Shown: piece after piece, positions 1 through 7,071 of the stretch
Layout of the letters: every line of letters starts with the position of its first letter
Numbering within the stretch: the first letter of the stretch is position 1
NCBI GenBank assembly: GCA_005888515.1
Contig: VAZR01000242.1
Coordinates: 1-10,639, forward strand
Source of the DNA: Alphaproteobacteria bacterium
Lineage (GTDB): Bacteria; Pseudomonadota; Alphaproteobacteria; ATCC43930; CGMCC-115725
Reading direction: 5' to 3'
DNA length: 10,639 nucleotides
Program-made: the position numbers and the translations under genes
The notes under the pieces: generated by a model
What the model saw: the letters and a program-made list of their open reading frames with translations, nothing else
Told to the model about the DNA's origin: nothing
Database searches by the model: none

Positions 1-261
1 GGCGCCGAGCGAAACTACACCGGCTACTGCAATCCCGAATTCGACAAGCTGGTTGATCGACAATCGGTCGAGCCGGACATCGCGAAGCGGCGCCAATTGG
101 TCTGGCAGATCGAGCGAATGCTCGCCGAGGATACGGTACGCCCGGTCATCTTCTACACCCGCGCGGCAAGCTGCTGGCTGCCGCGGGTCAAAGGCTTGAC
201 GATTATGGTCAACAGCCTGTTCAACGGGTGGCGGTTCGAAGACCTCTGGCTAGACCAATAG
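1..261 (+). CDS. ABC transporter substrate-binding protein, C-terminal end (5' truncated by window)
   Basis: This frame is open from the first base and stops with TAG at 259-261, leaving the last 86 residues of a periplasmic solute-binding protein of the SBP_bac_5 (peptide/nickel/oligopeptide) family. Assignment rests on its similarity to the C-terminus of the complete gene that follows: about 55 of 86 residues agree by hand count, with no gaps, including GAERNYTGYC at the start and the NGWRxEDxWLD ending. Such proteins capture a ligand in the periplasm and hand it to a DppBC-type permease. The next gene begins 38 bp downstream on the same strand, so the two probably share a transcript. The ligand cannot be told from this fragment; the start and signal peptide lie outside the window. 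Confidence 0.9.
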   Translation, partial: GAERNYTGYCNPEFDKLVDRQSVEPDIAKRRQLVWQIERMLAEDTVRPVIFYTRAASCWLPRVKGLTIMVNSLFNGWRFEDLWLDQ

Positions 262-299
262 CAGCGCGCCGATCGAACCATGCGCAGGGAGAAAACGTA

Positions 300-1889
300 A
301 TGGGTCATTTCGGACGATTTGTTGCGTTCGGGCTGCTCGCCGCCATCTCGGCCGCGCCGGCGCTGGCTCAAAAGGCGGGCGGCGTCCTGCGGATCCCGTT
401 CGTCACCAGCCCGGCCTCGATGTCGATCCACGAGGAATCGACGATCGCCGCGCTGGGCCCGATGATGGGGGTGTTCAACAATTTGATCATGTTCGATCAG
501 CATGTGCCGCAAAACAGCCTCTCCTCGATCGTGCCCGATCTGGCCGAGAGCTGGAGCTACAGCGAAGACGGCAAATCGCTGACCTTCAAATTGCGCCAGG
601 GCGTCAAATGGCATGACGGCAAACCCTTCACCGCCAAGGACGTCAAATGCACCTGGGAGTTGATCGCCGGCACCGCGCCCGACAAGCTGCGGGTCAATCC
701 GCGCAAATCCTGGTATCGCAATCTGGAGTCGGTCAGCGCCGATAATGATTACCAGGCGACCTTCAACCTGAAACGGCCGCAGCCGTCATTCATCGCCTTG
801 CTCGCCTCGGGGTGGTCGCCGATCTATCCCTGCCACGTGCCGGCGCGCGACGTGCGCCTGAAACCGATCGGCACCGGCCCGTTCAAGTTCGTCGAGTTCA
901 AGCCGAACGAGTCGATCAAGGTCGTCAAGAACACCGAGTATTGGAAGAAGGACCGGCCGTATCTCGACGCGATCGAGTACACCTTCATCGCCAATCCCTC
1001 GACCGCGATCCTAGCGTTTGCCGCCGGCAATTTCGATCGCTTCGCGCAAGGCATCCTGTCATTGCCCTTGATGAAGGAATTGAAAAACCACGCGCCCCAT
1101 GCGGAGTGCGTGACCGTACCGTGGAACATTCCCCGCCAGCTGATCGTCAATCGCGACAAGCCGCCGTTCGATAACGCGGAACTGCGCCGAGCCATGGCGC
1201 TTACCCTCGACCGCAAGGCCTTTATCGATATCATCAGCGACGGCGACGGATCCATCGGGGGCGCGATGATGCCGCCGCCTGCGGGCGCCTGGGGCATGCC
1301 ACGCGAAGTCTTATACACGCTGCCGGGCTACGGCCCCGACGTACAGAAAAACCGTGCCGAGGCGCGCGAGATCATGAAGAAGCGCGGCTATGGGCCGGAC
1401 AAGCGGCTGCCGGTAACGGTAACGACCCGCAATGTGTCGGCCTATCGCGATCCTTCGGTGCTGCTGATCGATCAGCTGAAGGAGATCTACATCGACGGCA
1501 CCCTGAAAGCGATCGACACGACGCAATGGTACCCGACGGTGATGCGCAAGGATTACGCCGTCGGCCTAACCGTCAGCGAAAATGGACTCGACGATCCGGA
1601 CCAGCAATTCTACGAGAACTTCGCCTGCGGCGCCGAGCGCAACTACACCGGTTATTGCAGCAAGGAAGTCGACGAGCTGGTCGATAAGCAGTCGATGGAA
1701 GCCGACAACGACAAGCGCAAACGCCTGGTCTGGGAAATCGAACGGAAGCTGGCCGAAGACGGCGCGCGGCCAGCGATTTTTTATCCGACCTCGGCCGCCT
1801 GCTGGCAGCCCTACTTCAAGGGGCACACGATGATGGTCAACGGCAACTACAACGGCTGGCGCCTCGAAGACGCGTGGCTCGACCGCTGA
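300..1889 (+). CDS. ABC transporter substrate-binding protein, SBP_bac_5 family
   Basis: This gene encodes a 529-residue periplasmic binding protein of the peptide/oligopeptide class. I chose ATG 300 rather than the in-frame ATG at 228: 228 lies inside the preceding gene, whereas 300 has AGGGAGA at 286-292 with a 7-nt spacer and opens directly into a signal peptide. Residues 1-23 are hydrophobic and end in ALA before Q24, a good signal peptidase I site. Family features are LAESWSYSEDGKSLTFKLR (81-99), GVKWHDGKPFTAKDV (101-115) and GTGPFKFVEFKPNE (191-204). Length is normal for the family. It is a tandem paralogue of the gene ending at 261. No permease or ATPase gene follows; a convergent gene ends 6 bp downstream. 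The ligand is unknown; peptides, opines or other small organics are all possible in this family. Confidence 0.95.
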   Translation: MGHFGRFVAFGLLAAISAAPALAQKAGGVLRIPFVTSPASMSIHEESTIAALGPMMGVFNNLIMFDQHVPQNSLSSIVPDLAESWSYSEDGKSLTFKLRQGVKWHDGKPFTAKDVKCTWELIAGTAPDKLRVNPRKSWYRNLESVSADNDYQATFNLKRPQPSFIALLASGWSPIYPCHVPARDVRLKPIGTGPFKFVEFKPNESIKVVKNTEYWKKDRPYLDAIEYTFIANPSTAILAFAAGNFDRFAQGILSLPLMKELKNHAPHAECVTVPWNIPRQLIVNRDKPPFDNAELRRAMALTLDRKAFIDIISDGDGSIGGAMMPPPAGAWGMPREVLYTLPGYGPDVQKNRAEAREIMKKRGYGPDKRLPVTVTTRNVSAYRDPSVLLIDQLKEIYIDGTLKAIDTTQWYPTVMRKDYAVGLTVSENGLDDPDQQFYENFACGAERNYTGYCSKEVDELVDKQSMEADNDKRKRLVWEIERKLAEDGARPAIFYPTSAACWQPYFKGHTMMVNGNYNGWRLEDAWLDR

Positions 1890-1895
1890 CCAAGA

Positions 1896-2159
1896 TTATT
1901 GCGGCGTGGCAGCGGCAACGACTGCTGTTTCGCTGCTGGCGCTGCGGCTCCGGGCCGGCGTCGCGGCCACGGATTGTTCCGCTGCCGCCTTGCGCGGCCG
2001 GCTGGTACGACGCGGTGCCCCGCCCGGCCCCGCTTCCTCTGCCGCAATCTCGCGCTCGGCGCGGTGCCAGTGGTCTTCATGGCGGCCGTGGCGATGGCCC
2101 TCCGATTGCCATATCGCGTAGGCGCGCTGTTTGATCCGCTCTTCCCGATCCGATCGCAT
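1896..2159 (-). CDS. DUF2934 domain-containing small protein
   Basis: This 87-residue protein has the DUF2934 signature near its N-terminus: ERIKQRAYAIWQSEG followed by HEDHWHRAEREIAAEE (about residues 7-42), matching the family pattern of an R-AY-IWE-EG stretch and a later HW-RAE. The rest (43-87) is low-complexity, rich in Ala, Arg and Ser, and probably disordered. ATG 2159 is supported by a GAGGAGG Shine-Dalgarno sequence just upstream (about 2166-2172 on the + strand). The function of DUF2934 is unknown; these short proteins are common in Rhizobiales. The gene converges on the binding-protein gene with only 6 bp between stops, so it is not part of that operon. A plausible promoter of its own lies at 2203-2230. 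Confidence 0.85.
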   Translation of the reverse strand: MRSDREERIKQRAYAIWQSEGHRHGRHEDHWHRAEREIAAEEAGPGGAPRRTSRPRKAAAEQSVAATPARSRSASSETAVVAAATPQ

Positions 2160-2202
2160 CCCTGCCTCCTCGCTCGCATCGTACCTTCCCTGGCCGCCGG
2201 CA

Positions 2203-2230
2203 ATCTTAGCCGCGTCCTGTTAAACGGCAA
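2203..2230 (-). promoter_or_regulatory. Candidate sigma-70-type promoter for the DUF2934 gene
   Basis: Read on the minus strand, TTGCCG (2225-2230) and TAAGAT (2203-2208) are separated by 16 nt, close to the housekeeping consensus. The -10 box lies 43 nt before the ATG at 2159. This is a match by eye only. Confidence 0.4.
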
Positions 2231-2260
2231 TCCGGCCATCCCGTTTCAGCGATGGTCGGC

Positions 2261-2290
2261 TTGCCGCAGCGCGCCCAGGGCTCCTAGGAT
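2261..2290 (+). promoter_or_regulatory. Candidate promoter for the alpha/beta-hydrolase gene
   Basis: TTGCCG (2261-2266) and TAGGAT (2285-2290) are spaced 18 nt apart, ending 30 nt before ATG 2321. Together with the minus-strand candidate at 2203-2230 this makes 2160-2320 a divergent promoter region. Identified by eye. Confidence 0.35.
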
Positions 2291-2320
2291 GATAGTCCGA
2301 CCAGAGCGCAGGACATCGCG

Positions 2321-3199
2321 ATGCCCCATGTGACCACCGACGACGGCGTGCGGCTCCATTACGAGGAGGCCGGATCCGGTTACCCGATCGTGTTCGTGCA
2401 CGAATTCGCCGGTGATTGGCGCAGCTACGAGACGCAGCTCCGCTTCTTCTCGCGGCGCTATCGGTGCATCGCCTTTAACGCGCGCGGCTACCCGCCCTCC
2501 GACGTGCCGGAGGATTGGACGCGCTATTCGCAGGAACGGGCGCGCGACGATATCCGCGACGTGCTCGACGGGCTGGGGCTCGCGAAGGCACATATCGTCG
2601 GGATCTCGATGGGCGGGTTTGCCGTGCTGCATTTCGGCTTTGCCTATTCTGACCGCGCCAGCTCGCTCGTCGTCGCCGGGTGCGGCTATGGTGCGCAGCC
2701 CGAAAAGCGGCAGCAATTCCAGGAGGAGACCGCCCGCACCGCGGCGCAGATCGAAAGCAAGGGGATGGTCGAGGTCAGCAAGACGTACGGCGCCGGTCCC
2801 ACCCGGGTGCAGTATTTGAACAAGGATCCGCGCGGCTACGCCGAATTCCTTGCGCAGCTCGCTGAGCATTCCTCGAAAGGCGCGGCCAATACGATGCGCG
2901 GCGTGCAAGGACGCCGGCCGTCATTATGGGAATTGACCGATCAGATGAAGCGGCTCGAGGTGCCGACCCTGATCGCCAGCGGTGATGAGGACGATCCCTG
3001 CCTCGACCCGGGCATACTGATGAAGCGGCTGATCCCGACCGCCGCACTCGTGCTTTTTCCCAATACCGGGCACGCGCTCAACATCGAGGAGCCCGATCTG
3101 TTCAATCGGACGCTTGCTGATTTCTTCCACCAGGTCGAGAGCGGCCGCTGGCCGCGCCGCGACCCCCGCTCCATGACCGGCTCGATTTTGGGGATGTGA
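2321..3199 (+). CDS. Alpha/beta-hydrolase
   Basis: This 292-residue protein is a cytoplasmic alpha/beta-hydrolase fold enzyme. The nucleophile elbow GISMGG places the catalytic serine at residue 96. The oxyanion-loop region after strand 3 reads VHEFAGDW (26-33) in place of the commoner HGF/HGG. A late-strand acid lies in GDEDDP (221-226; D225 or a neighbour). The catalytic histidine is H251 in NTGHALNIEEP. No signal peptide is present. Start ATG 2321 has AGGA at 2310-2313 with a 7-nt spacer. The length (about 290) suits esterases, C-C hydrolases and haloperoxidase-like members; the sequence does not fix the substrate. It stands alone on the + strand, with a divergent promoter region upstream and a palindromic repeat immediately downstream that may end transcription. 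It may serve the same catabolic neighbourhood as the cupin, amidohydrolase and LLM genes. Confidence 0.92.
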   Translation: MPHVTTDDGVRLHYEEAGSGYPIVFVHEFAGDWRSYETQLRFFSRRYRCIAFNARGYPPSDVPEDWTRYSQERARDDIRDVLDGLGLAKAHIVGISMGGFAVLHFGFAYSDRASSLVVAGCGYGAQPEKRQQFQEETARTAAQIESKGMVEVSKTYGAGPTRVQYLNKDPRGYAEFLAQLAEHSSKGAANTMRGVQGRRPSLWELTDQMKRLEVPTLIASGDEDDPCLDPGILMKRLIPTAALVLFPNTGHALNIEEPDLFNRTLADFFHQVESGRWPRRDPRSMTGSILGM

Positions 3200-3220
3200 C
3201 GGCTCTCGGGCCGGCAATAG

Positions 3221-3309
3221 CTGTCATTGCGAGCGCAGCGAAGCAATCTCCCGCCGGCTTGGCTAATCCGATGGGGATTGCTTCGTCGCTGCGCTCCTCG
3301 CAATGACAG
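3221..3309. repeat. REP-like palindromic repeat, likely bidirectional terminator
   Basis: The left arm (3221-3248) begins CTGTCATTGCGAGCGCAGCG and its inverse occupies 3276-3309, ending GCTCCTCGCAATGACAG. The arms match along their length except for two 3-nt insertions in the right arm (CGA and GGA on its complement). The loop is about 27 nt. I recall near-identical palindromes scattered between genes in Bradyrhizobium relatives and other bacteria. It sits exactly between two convergent genes (stops at 3199 and 3319), so the transcript would fold into a long hairpin from either side. Confidence 0.85.
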
Positions 3310-3318
3310 CGAGTGGCG

Positions 3319-4557
3319 TTACTCCGCCGCGGTGACCTGCTGCGGCGCCTGCCGGGTCAGGGGGGCGGCGGGCGTTTCGATCTTGTAGAGCCGCGCGCAA
3401 TTGTCCCACATGATCTTGCGGCGCTGCTCGTCTTTGAGCGGCAGCCCGAGGAATTGCTCGATCGCCTCGGGGAAGGCGCCGTCGGAATGCGGGTAGTCGC
3501 TCGACACGACGAAATACTCCGCACCCATCTGGTTGACGACGTCTACCGCCGGCTCCTCGTCCACATCGAGTGCGATATAGCATTGCCGGCGGAAATACTC
3601 GCTCGGCAGCATTGACAGCGAGCGCTCGCAGCCCGGGCCGAACTTCTCCCACTGGTCGTCCAAGCGCCACAGCCACCAGTAGAGCCAACCGGCGGTGCCT
3701 TCGAGAAAGGCGGCACGCAATTTCGGATGGCGCTCCATGATGCCGCCGGTCGTCATGCTGGCGATCGCCCCCATCAATTCGACCGGATTGCGGATCGCAT
3801 GCGCGATCGGATGGAAATTGGCGTGGCCGACAAAGCGCCGCCCGGCATCATCCTTCAGCGCGGTGTTGCCGGTCGGGTGGAAGCCGATCGGCACATCGAG
3901 CTCCTCCAGGAGCTCCCATAGCGGCTCGCAGGCCTCATCATGCAGAAGCTGGCCGTTGACCGGGTTTGGGGTGCCGACCACGGCCACCGCGCCGAGTTCG
4001 GTGACGCAGCGTCGCGCTTCCTCGACAGCGCTGGACACATCGTGCATCGCGACCTGGGCGGCGAATTTGAGACGTTGCGGGTCGGTCTTGCAGTAATCCG
4101 CGGCCCAGTTGTTGTAGGCGCGCGCCAAAGCGGCGGCGTAGTCGGGCTTCAGATCGTCATGGCACAGCACCTGGCGGCCGCGCGTGCCGTACATGACCGC
4201 GACGTCGATGCCCTCGATGTCCATCGCGGTCAGCGTCGAGGAGGCATCGAAGCCGCGCGCCCGCGCCACCTGGAAGTGCGGGTGGCGGGCGCGGCTGCGG
4301 CGGCGCAGTTCGCGGCTCGACACCGTGGCGCCGGTCTGCCCGGCATGCGCCGGGATCGCCAGCCCCTGGATCTCCATGCCCATGATGTTGTCGGCGTTGC
4401 CCTTGTCGTCCTTGTTCTCCCCGAGCTTCGCCTGATGCGCGCCGAAGAAGCGCGGCGGGTTCTGGCGGTAGGGCTCGTCGAGATAGCGCGCCCATAAATC
4501 GTCGGGCTCCATCATGTGAAGATCGCTATCCATGATCAGGTAGCCGTCGCGTGCCAT
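3319..4557 (-). CDS. Amidohydrolase family (amidohydrolase_2) metal-dependent hydrolase
   Basis: The 412-residue product is a TIM-barrel hydrolase of the amidohydrolase_2 / ACMSD-like group. The N-terminal metal motif is read in DSDLHMMEP (10-18; D12 and H14). Further family marks are FHPTGN (H227), HANFHP (245-250), RHPKLRAAFLEGTAGWLYWW (276-295), and SSDYPHSDG (352-360; D354 the expected late metal/catalytic Asp). It ends with the usual helix around DNCARLYKI. Enzymes of this group hydrolyse or decarboxylate small ring or carboxylate compounds in the cytoplasm. ATG 4557 has GGGAGGACA upstream at a 6-nt spacing. It is the second gene of a two-gene unit: the cupin ends 42 bp upstream on the same strand. 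The substrate is unknown. Confidence 0.93.
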   Translation of the reverse strand: MARDGYLIMDSDLHMMEPDDLWARYLDEPYRQNPPRFFGAHQAKLGENKDDKGNADNIMGMEIQGLAIPAHAGQTGATVSSRELRRRSRARHPHFQVARARGFDASSTLTAMDIEGIDVAVMYGTRGRQVLCHDDLKPDYAAALARAYNNWAADYCKTDPQRLKFAAQVAMHDVSSAVEEARRCVTELGAVAVVGTPNPVNGQLLHDEACEPLWELLEELDVPIGFHPTGNTALKDDAGRRFVGHANFHPIAHAIRNPVELMGAIASMTTGGIMERHPKLRAAFLEGTAGWLYWWLWRLDDQWEKFGPGCERSLSMLPSEYFRRQCYIALDVDEEPAVDVVNQMGAEYFVVSSDYPHSDGAFPEAIEQFLGLPLKDEQRRKIMWDNCARLYKIETPAAPLTRQAPQQVTAAE

Positions 4558-4599
4558 GTCTGTCCTCCCAAAACTCGGATTATCGATCGCGGTCCCGTG

Positions 4600-4950
4600 C
4601 TATTCGACGGGAACAAAGATGCAGTGGCGGATCTTGCCCTCGACCGCCTTCGACAGGTGCCCCTTGCCGGTGGTGTCCTCGACCAGGATCACTTCACCGG
4701 CGCCGATCACCCGCGCCTCGCCGTCGCTCGCAGTGATCTGCACCCCGGCATCGAGATTGATGATGTATTGCCGGCGCGGCGCCGGGTGCCAGTCGAGATC
4801 GTAATCCGGCTGCACCTCGCGGAAGATGATGCCGGCAGCGGGCAGCCGCTTCGACAGCTTGCCGGCGCGGCTCTCCTCGACCCATTCGACCTCGATGTCG
4901 CGAAAATGCGATTGGCCCTGGGCATCGGTATAAAGGTTGTGAATCCGCAT
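4600..4950 (-). CDS. Cupin-fold small protein
   Basis: This 116-residue single-domain protein looks like a cupin. The barrel core runs from about residue 41 to 113, with DWHPAPRRQYIINLDAGVQI (53-72), then GEARVIGAGEVILVEDTTGKGH (start 77). H55 and H98 sit where cupin metal ligands are expected, but the second histidine and the Glu of classical motif 1 are replaced (PAPRRQY), so metal binding may be incomplete or arranged differently. This variant is a recognisable subfamily as far as I recall. Start ATG 4950 follows GGAGGAGG with good spacing. It precedes the amidohydrolase on the same strand with a 42-bp gap, so the two are probably co-transcribed. Possible roles are a sugar/keto-acid isomerase-like enzyme, or a ligand-binding accessory of the hydrolase. 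Confidence 0.85.
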   Translation of the reverse strand: MRIHNLYTDAQGQSHFRDIEVEWVEESRAGKLSKRLPAAGIIFREVQPDYDLDWHPAPRRQYIINLDAGVQITASDGEARVIGAGEVILVEDTTGKGHLSKAVEGKIRHCIFVPVE

Positions 4951-4980
4951 CGGCGCCTCCTCCGGCTTGGCTGAGGCGCG

Positions 4981-5010
4981 ATTGTAGCGGCGGCGCCGGC
5001 TGCGGCGCCA
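4981..5010 (-). promoter_or_regulatory. Candidate promoter for cupin-amidohydrolase unit
   Basis: On the minus strand a TACAAT -10 box (4981-4986) lies 30 nt before the cupin ATG (4950). The -35 position 18 nt further up is poor (TGGCGC, 5005-5010). Matched by eye. Confidence 0.3.
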
Positions 5011-5030
5011 GCGCGATCAGGCGATGCGGA

Positions 5031-5426
5031 TCAGCGCGGCACGGGAGGCGGCGGGTTTGCAGCAGCCGGCGGCGAATAGCCCGGCGCGATGTAGGCCGGC
5101 TGCGAGTAGCTCGGGTTGGAATAGACCGGCGCATACCCCGGGCTCCGCGGGTAATAAGCGCCGGTGGGCGGATAGGGGTAGGGCACCGCGGGCGAGCCGT
5201 AATAGTAGCCGGGATAATAGGGGTAGAATGCGCCGCGGAACGGCGCGGTGACGATCGCGCCCACACCGCCGATAACCGCGGCCGCCGCACAGAATGGCCA
5301 GAACAGCGGAAACGGATTGCAGGGATACGGGTAAGGGTAATAGGGCTGCGCTTTTGCGGCCGAAACCGGCAGGGCGGCAAGCCCGGCGGCGAGAACGGCC
5401 GGTATCGCAATCCGCTGGAAACGCAT
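5031..5426 (-). CDS. Secreted Pro/Tyr-rich small protein
   Basis: This 131-residue protein starts at ATG 5426 behind GGAGGG with a 6-nt spacer. Residues 1-26 form a signal peptide (basic MRFQR, hydrophobic core, AAKA before Q27). The mature part opens with a Tyr/Pro-rich run (28-35), has two cysteines (C36, C46) and a hydrophobic Ala/Gly/Val stretch at about 46-61. The C-terminal half is built of Pro, Tyr, Gly and Ser in loose PxYxPGY-like units and ends in PPPPVPR. No enzyme domain is visible. Similar short YP-rich exported proteins are common in Rhizobiales and are usually annotated as hypothetical. It could sit in the periplasm or bind the envelope. Upstream (5427-5577) it faces the LLM gene divergently; downstream lies 80 bp before the cupin start. 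Confidence 0.82.
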   Translation of the reverse strand: MRFQRIAIPAVLAAGLAALPVSAAKAQPYYPYPYPCNPFPLFWPFCAAAAVIGGVGAIVTAPFRGAFYPYYPGYYYGSPAVPYPYPPTGAYYPRSPGYAPVYSNPSYSQPAYIAPGYSPPAAANPPPPVPR

Positions 5427-5516
5427 CTCAGACCCTCCGCTAGCGATCTATCGCAATGAGTGTAAGCCGGCAGAATCGCGCCCATCCCCGGCCTGCATTG
5501 CTGACCGGACAACGCG

Positions 5517-5546
5517 TTGCTTGCGCCGCCCGATCCGCTTCACAAT
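5517..5546 (+). promoter_or_regulatory. Weak candidate promoter for the LLM monooxygenase
   Basis: TTGCTT (5517-5522) and CACAAT (5541-5546) are 18 nt apart, 31 nt before ATG 5578, in the 151-bp divergent region between the exported-protein gene and the LLM gene. The match is weak and made by eye. Confidence 0.22.
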
Positions 5547-5577
5547 GATGCCGCAACAGCTCTCGGGAGGTCCAGGG

Positions 5578-6627
5578 ATGGAATTCGGCAGCTTTATGGA
5601 ATTCCCGCCGGTCGGCAACGGGCGCGAAAGCGCCGCCTTCGACCAGGCGCTCGCCGAGGTCGAGGCGGCCGAGGAATACGGTCTCGACGCGGTCTGGCTC
5701 GCCGAATTGCACGGCGCTCCCGAGCGCTCGGTGTTATCGGCGCCAATTATGCTGGCGAGCGCGATCGGTGCGCGCACCAGCCGGGTCAAAATCGGCATCG
5801 CAGTGCAGGTGCTGCCCCTGTCGCATCCGCTACGCCTCGCCGAGGAAGCCGCTACCGTTGACCAGATCAGCCATGGCCGGCTGATCTACGGCATCGGCCG
5901 CAGCGGCGTCGTACGCACCTATGAGGATTACGGCATCTCCTACGGCGAGAGCCGCGAGCGCTTTGCCGAAACCCTGGACATCCTGAAGCGCGCCTGGACC
6001 CAGCCGAGCTTTTCGTATGAGGGCAAGTACCACAGCTTCAACAACGTCTCGGTAACCCCGAAGCCGTACCAGCAGCCCTATCCGGAATTGCGCATGGCGG
6101 CGGCAACCCCGGAGACGTTTCCGCAGATCGGCCGGCTCGGTCTGCCGATCTTTGTCGCGGTCCGACAGGGGCCGTTCACGCAACTCGCCGGGCACATCAA
6201 GGCCTATCGCGACGCGTATGCGGCGGCGGGGCATCCCGGCCGTGGCCAGGTTTTCCTGCGCGTTCCGGCCTATCTCGCCGAAACCCGCGAGCGCGCCCGC
6301 GTCGAGGCCCGCGACAGCATCATGGGTTTTTTCCAGTACCAGGCCGAACTAGGGCGCGATTCAGCGCGCCGCGCCGGCGGCGATATCGCGGTGGAGCGGC
6401 TGCGCCGGGTCGAGCGGCTCGAGGCGCTGACCTATGACGAGGCGCTCGCCACCCAGCTTCTGGTCGACGATCCCGACGGCTTCACGGCGCGGCTGCGCGA
6501 GGTCGAGGACGAGATCGGTCTCGACGGCATCCTCGCCGAACTGAACTGCGGCGGCAAAATCCCGCAGGAGCGGGTGGTGAACGCGCTGCGCCTCCTCTGC
6601 AAAGAGGTCAAGCCTCGGTTCCATTGA
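5578..6627 (+). CDS. LLM-class flavin-dependent oxidoreductase (luciferase-like monooxygenase)
   Basis: The product is a 349-residue TIM-barrel flavin monooxygenase of the bacterial luciferase superfamily, which uses reduced FMN and O2 on a small organic substrate in the cytoplasm. I placed the start at ATG 5578, where GGGAGG (5565-5570) precedes it by 7 nt and the protein begins MEFGSFMEF as expected for strand 1. An in-frame ATG at 5548 and an upstream TTG at 5521 lack such a site. Diagnostic stretches are EYGLDAVWLAELHG (33-46), KIGIAVQVLPLSHPLRLAEE (71-90) and DQISHGRLIYGIGRSG (95-110). Then comes YGESRERFAETLDILKRAW, typical of the family. Length is normal. The substrate is not evident; relatives act on alkanes, sulfonates, terpenoids and amines. 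The gene converges on the formyltransferase remnant, with 34 bp between stops. Confidence 0.94.
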   Translation: MEFGSFMEFPPVGNGRESAAFDQALAEVEAAEEYGLDAVWLAELHGAPERSVLSAPIMLASAIGARTSRVKIGIAVQVLPLSHPLRLAEEAATVDQISHGRLIYGIGRSGVVRTYEDYGISYGESRERFAETLDILKRAWTQPSFSYEGKYHSFNNVSVTPKPYQQPYPELRMAAATPETFPQIGRLGLPIFVAVRQGPFTQLAGHIKAYRDAYAAAGHPGRGQVFLRVPAYLAETRERARVEARDSIMGFFQYQAELGRDSARRAGGDIAVERLRRVERLEALTYDEALATQLLVDDPDGFTARLREVEDEIGLDGILAELNCGGKIPQERVVNALRLLCKEVKPRFH

Positions 6628-6661
6628 GCAGCGGCACCTTTCGCGCGATCCGCAGACCGGT

Positions 6662-6907
6662 TCAGGCCTCCGGCGGAGTCGGCGGCGCGCCCAGGATCGT
6701 TCCGACCGGCAGATTGATCTCGGAAGATTTGACCTTGGCGCCCTCGCCGAGGCGCAGGCGCGAGACCTCGATAAAGCCGCCCTGCGCGTGGATACGCACG
6801 CCGTCGGGGCCGGTCGACACGACTTCGCCCAGCTTCTTGCCACGGACCGAGCCGAAGGTCGGCGCCATGATCTTCTTCGCGTCGAACAGATAGAGCTTCT
6901 GCTCGCC
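6662..6907 (-). pseudogene. 3'-end remnant of a second formyltransferase gene
   Basis: On the minus strand this segment encodes the last 82 residues of a formyltransferase, ending in TGA (6662-6664). It is offset by exactly 410 bp from the matching end of the intact gene (7072-7317), without indels; about 215 of 247 bases agree by my hand count. Over the 68 residues from MAPTFGSV onward only 8 differ, so most base changes are silent, as expected if both copies were once working genes. The catalytic N-terminal domain is absent; homology ceases just upstream of GEQKLYLFDAKK, where the frame continues into a DUF4160 fragment. The first in-frame ATG is at 6868, inside the domain, with no convincing ribosome site. 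Most likely a dead 3' remnant. Confidence 0.8.
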
Positions 6908-7055
6908 GGCCTCGGAATCGTTGTACGCAATCGATATCTCTGGCCGAAGCCAAAACTTGGCCTGGTATTCGCCGCGTTCAACATGAATGTGGGTCGGCTC
7001 CCGCGGATTGCCCTCGTTCGCACCGAAAGCCCCCGCTCCGGAAATTAACCGGCAC
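6908..7055 (-). pseudogene. DUF4160 gene fragment, frameshifted and truncated
   Basis: Two minus-strand frames together resemble DUF4160. From GTG 7055 the frame reads VPVNFRSGGFR, like the family N-terminus (MPVILR..GGFRF). After a shift near 7020, another frame reads GANEGNPREPTHIHVERG and then EYQAKFWLRPEISIAYNDS, matching the family core (NEREPxHxHVE...AKFWLxP...A.N). The few aromatic residues usually between these pieces are missing, so a small deletion caused the shift. The C-terminal third is absent: after YNDS the frame runs straight into the formyltransferase tail at about 6907. There is no Shine-Dalgarno site. DUF4160 proteins are small, often paired with DUF2442 and suspected toxin-antitoxin relatives; this copy cannot make the normal protein. 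Lies 17 bp after the intact formyltransferase stop. Confidence 0.7.
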
Positions 7056-7071
7056 GGTATGACAGAGGGAT

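Noticed and set aside
2246..2908. 220-codon minus-strand frame opposite the alpha/beta-hydrolase
   Set aside because: The hydrolase frame has a full catalytic set and a ribosome site; this is its shadow.
4694..5512. 272-codon open frame on the - strand spanning the cupin and exported-protein genes
   Set aside because: It overlaps two genes with ribosome sites and recognisable sequence in other frames, and is Arg/Pro/Ser-rich without any family likeness.
6361..7023. 220-codon minus-strand frame across the LLM end and the remnant region
   Set aside because: It crosses a convergent gene end, is Arg/Ser-rich, and the segment's true homology (DUF4160 and formyltransferase) is in other frames.
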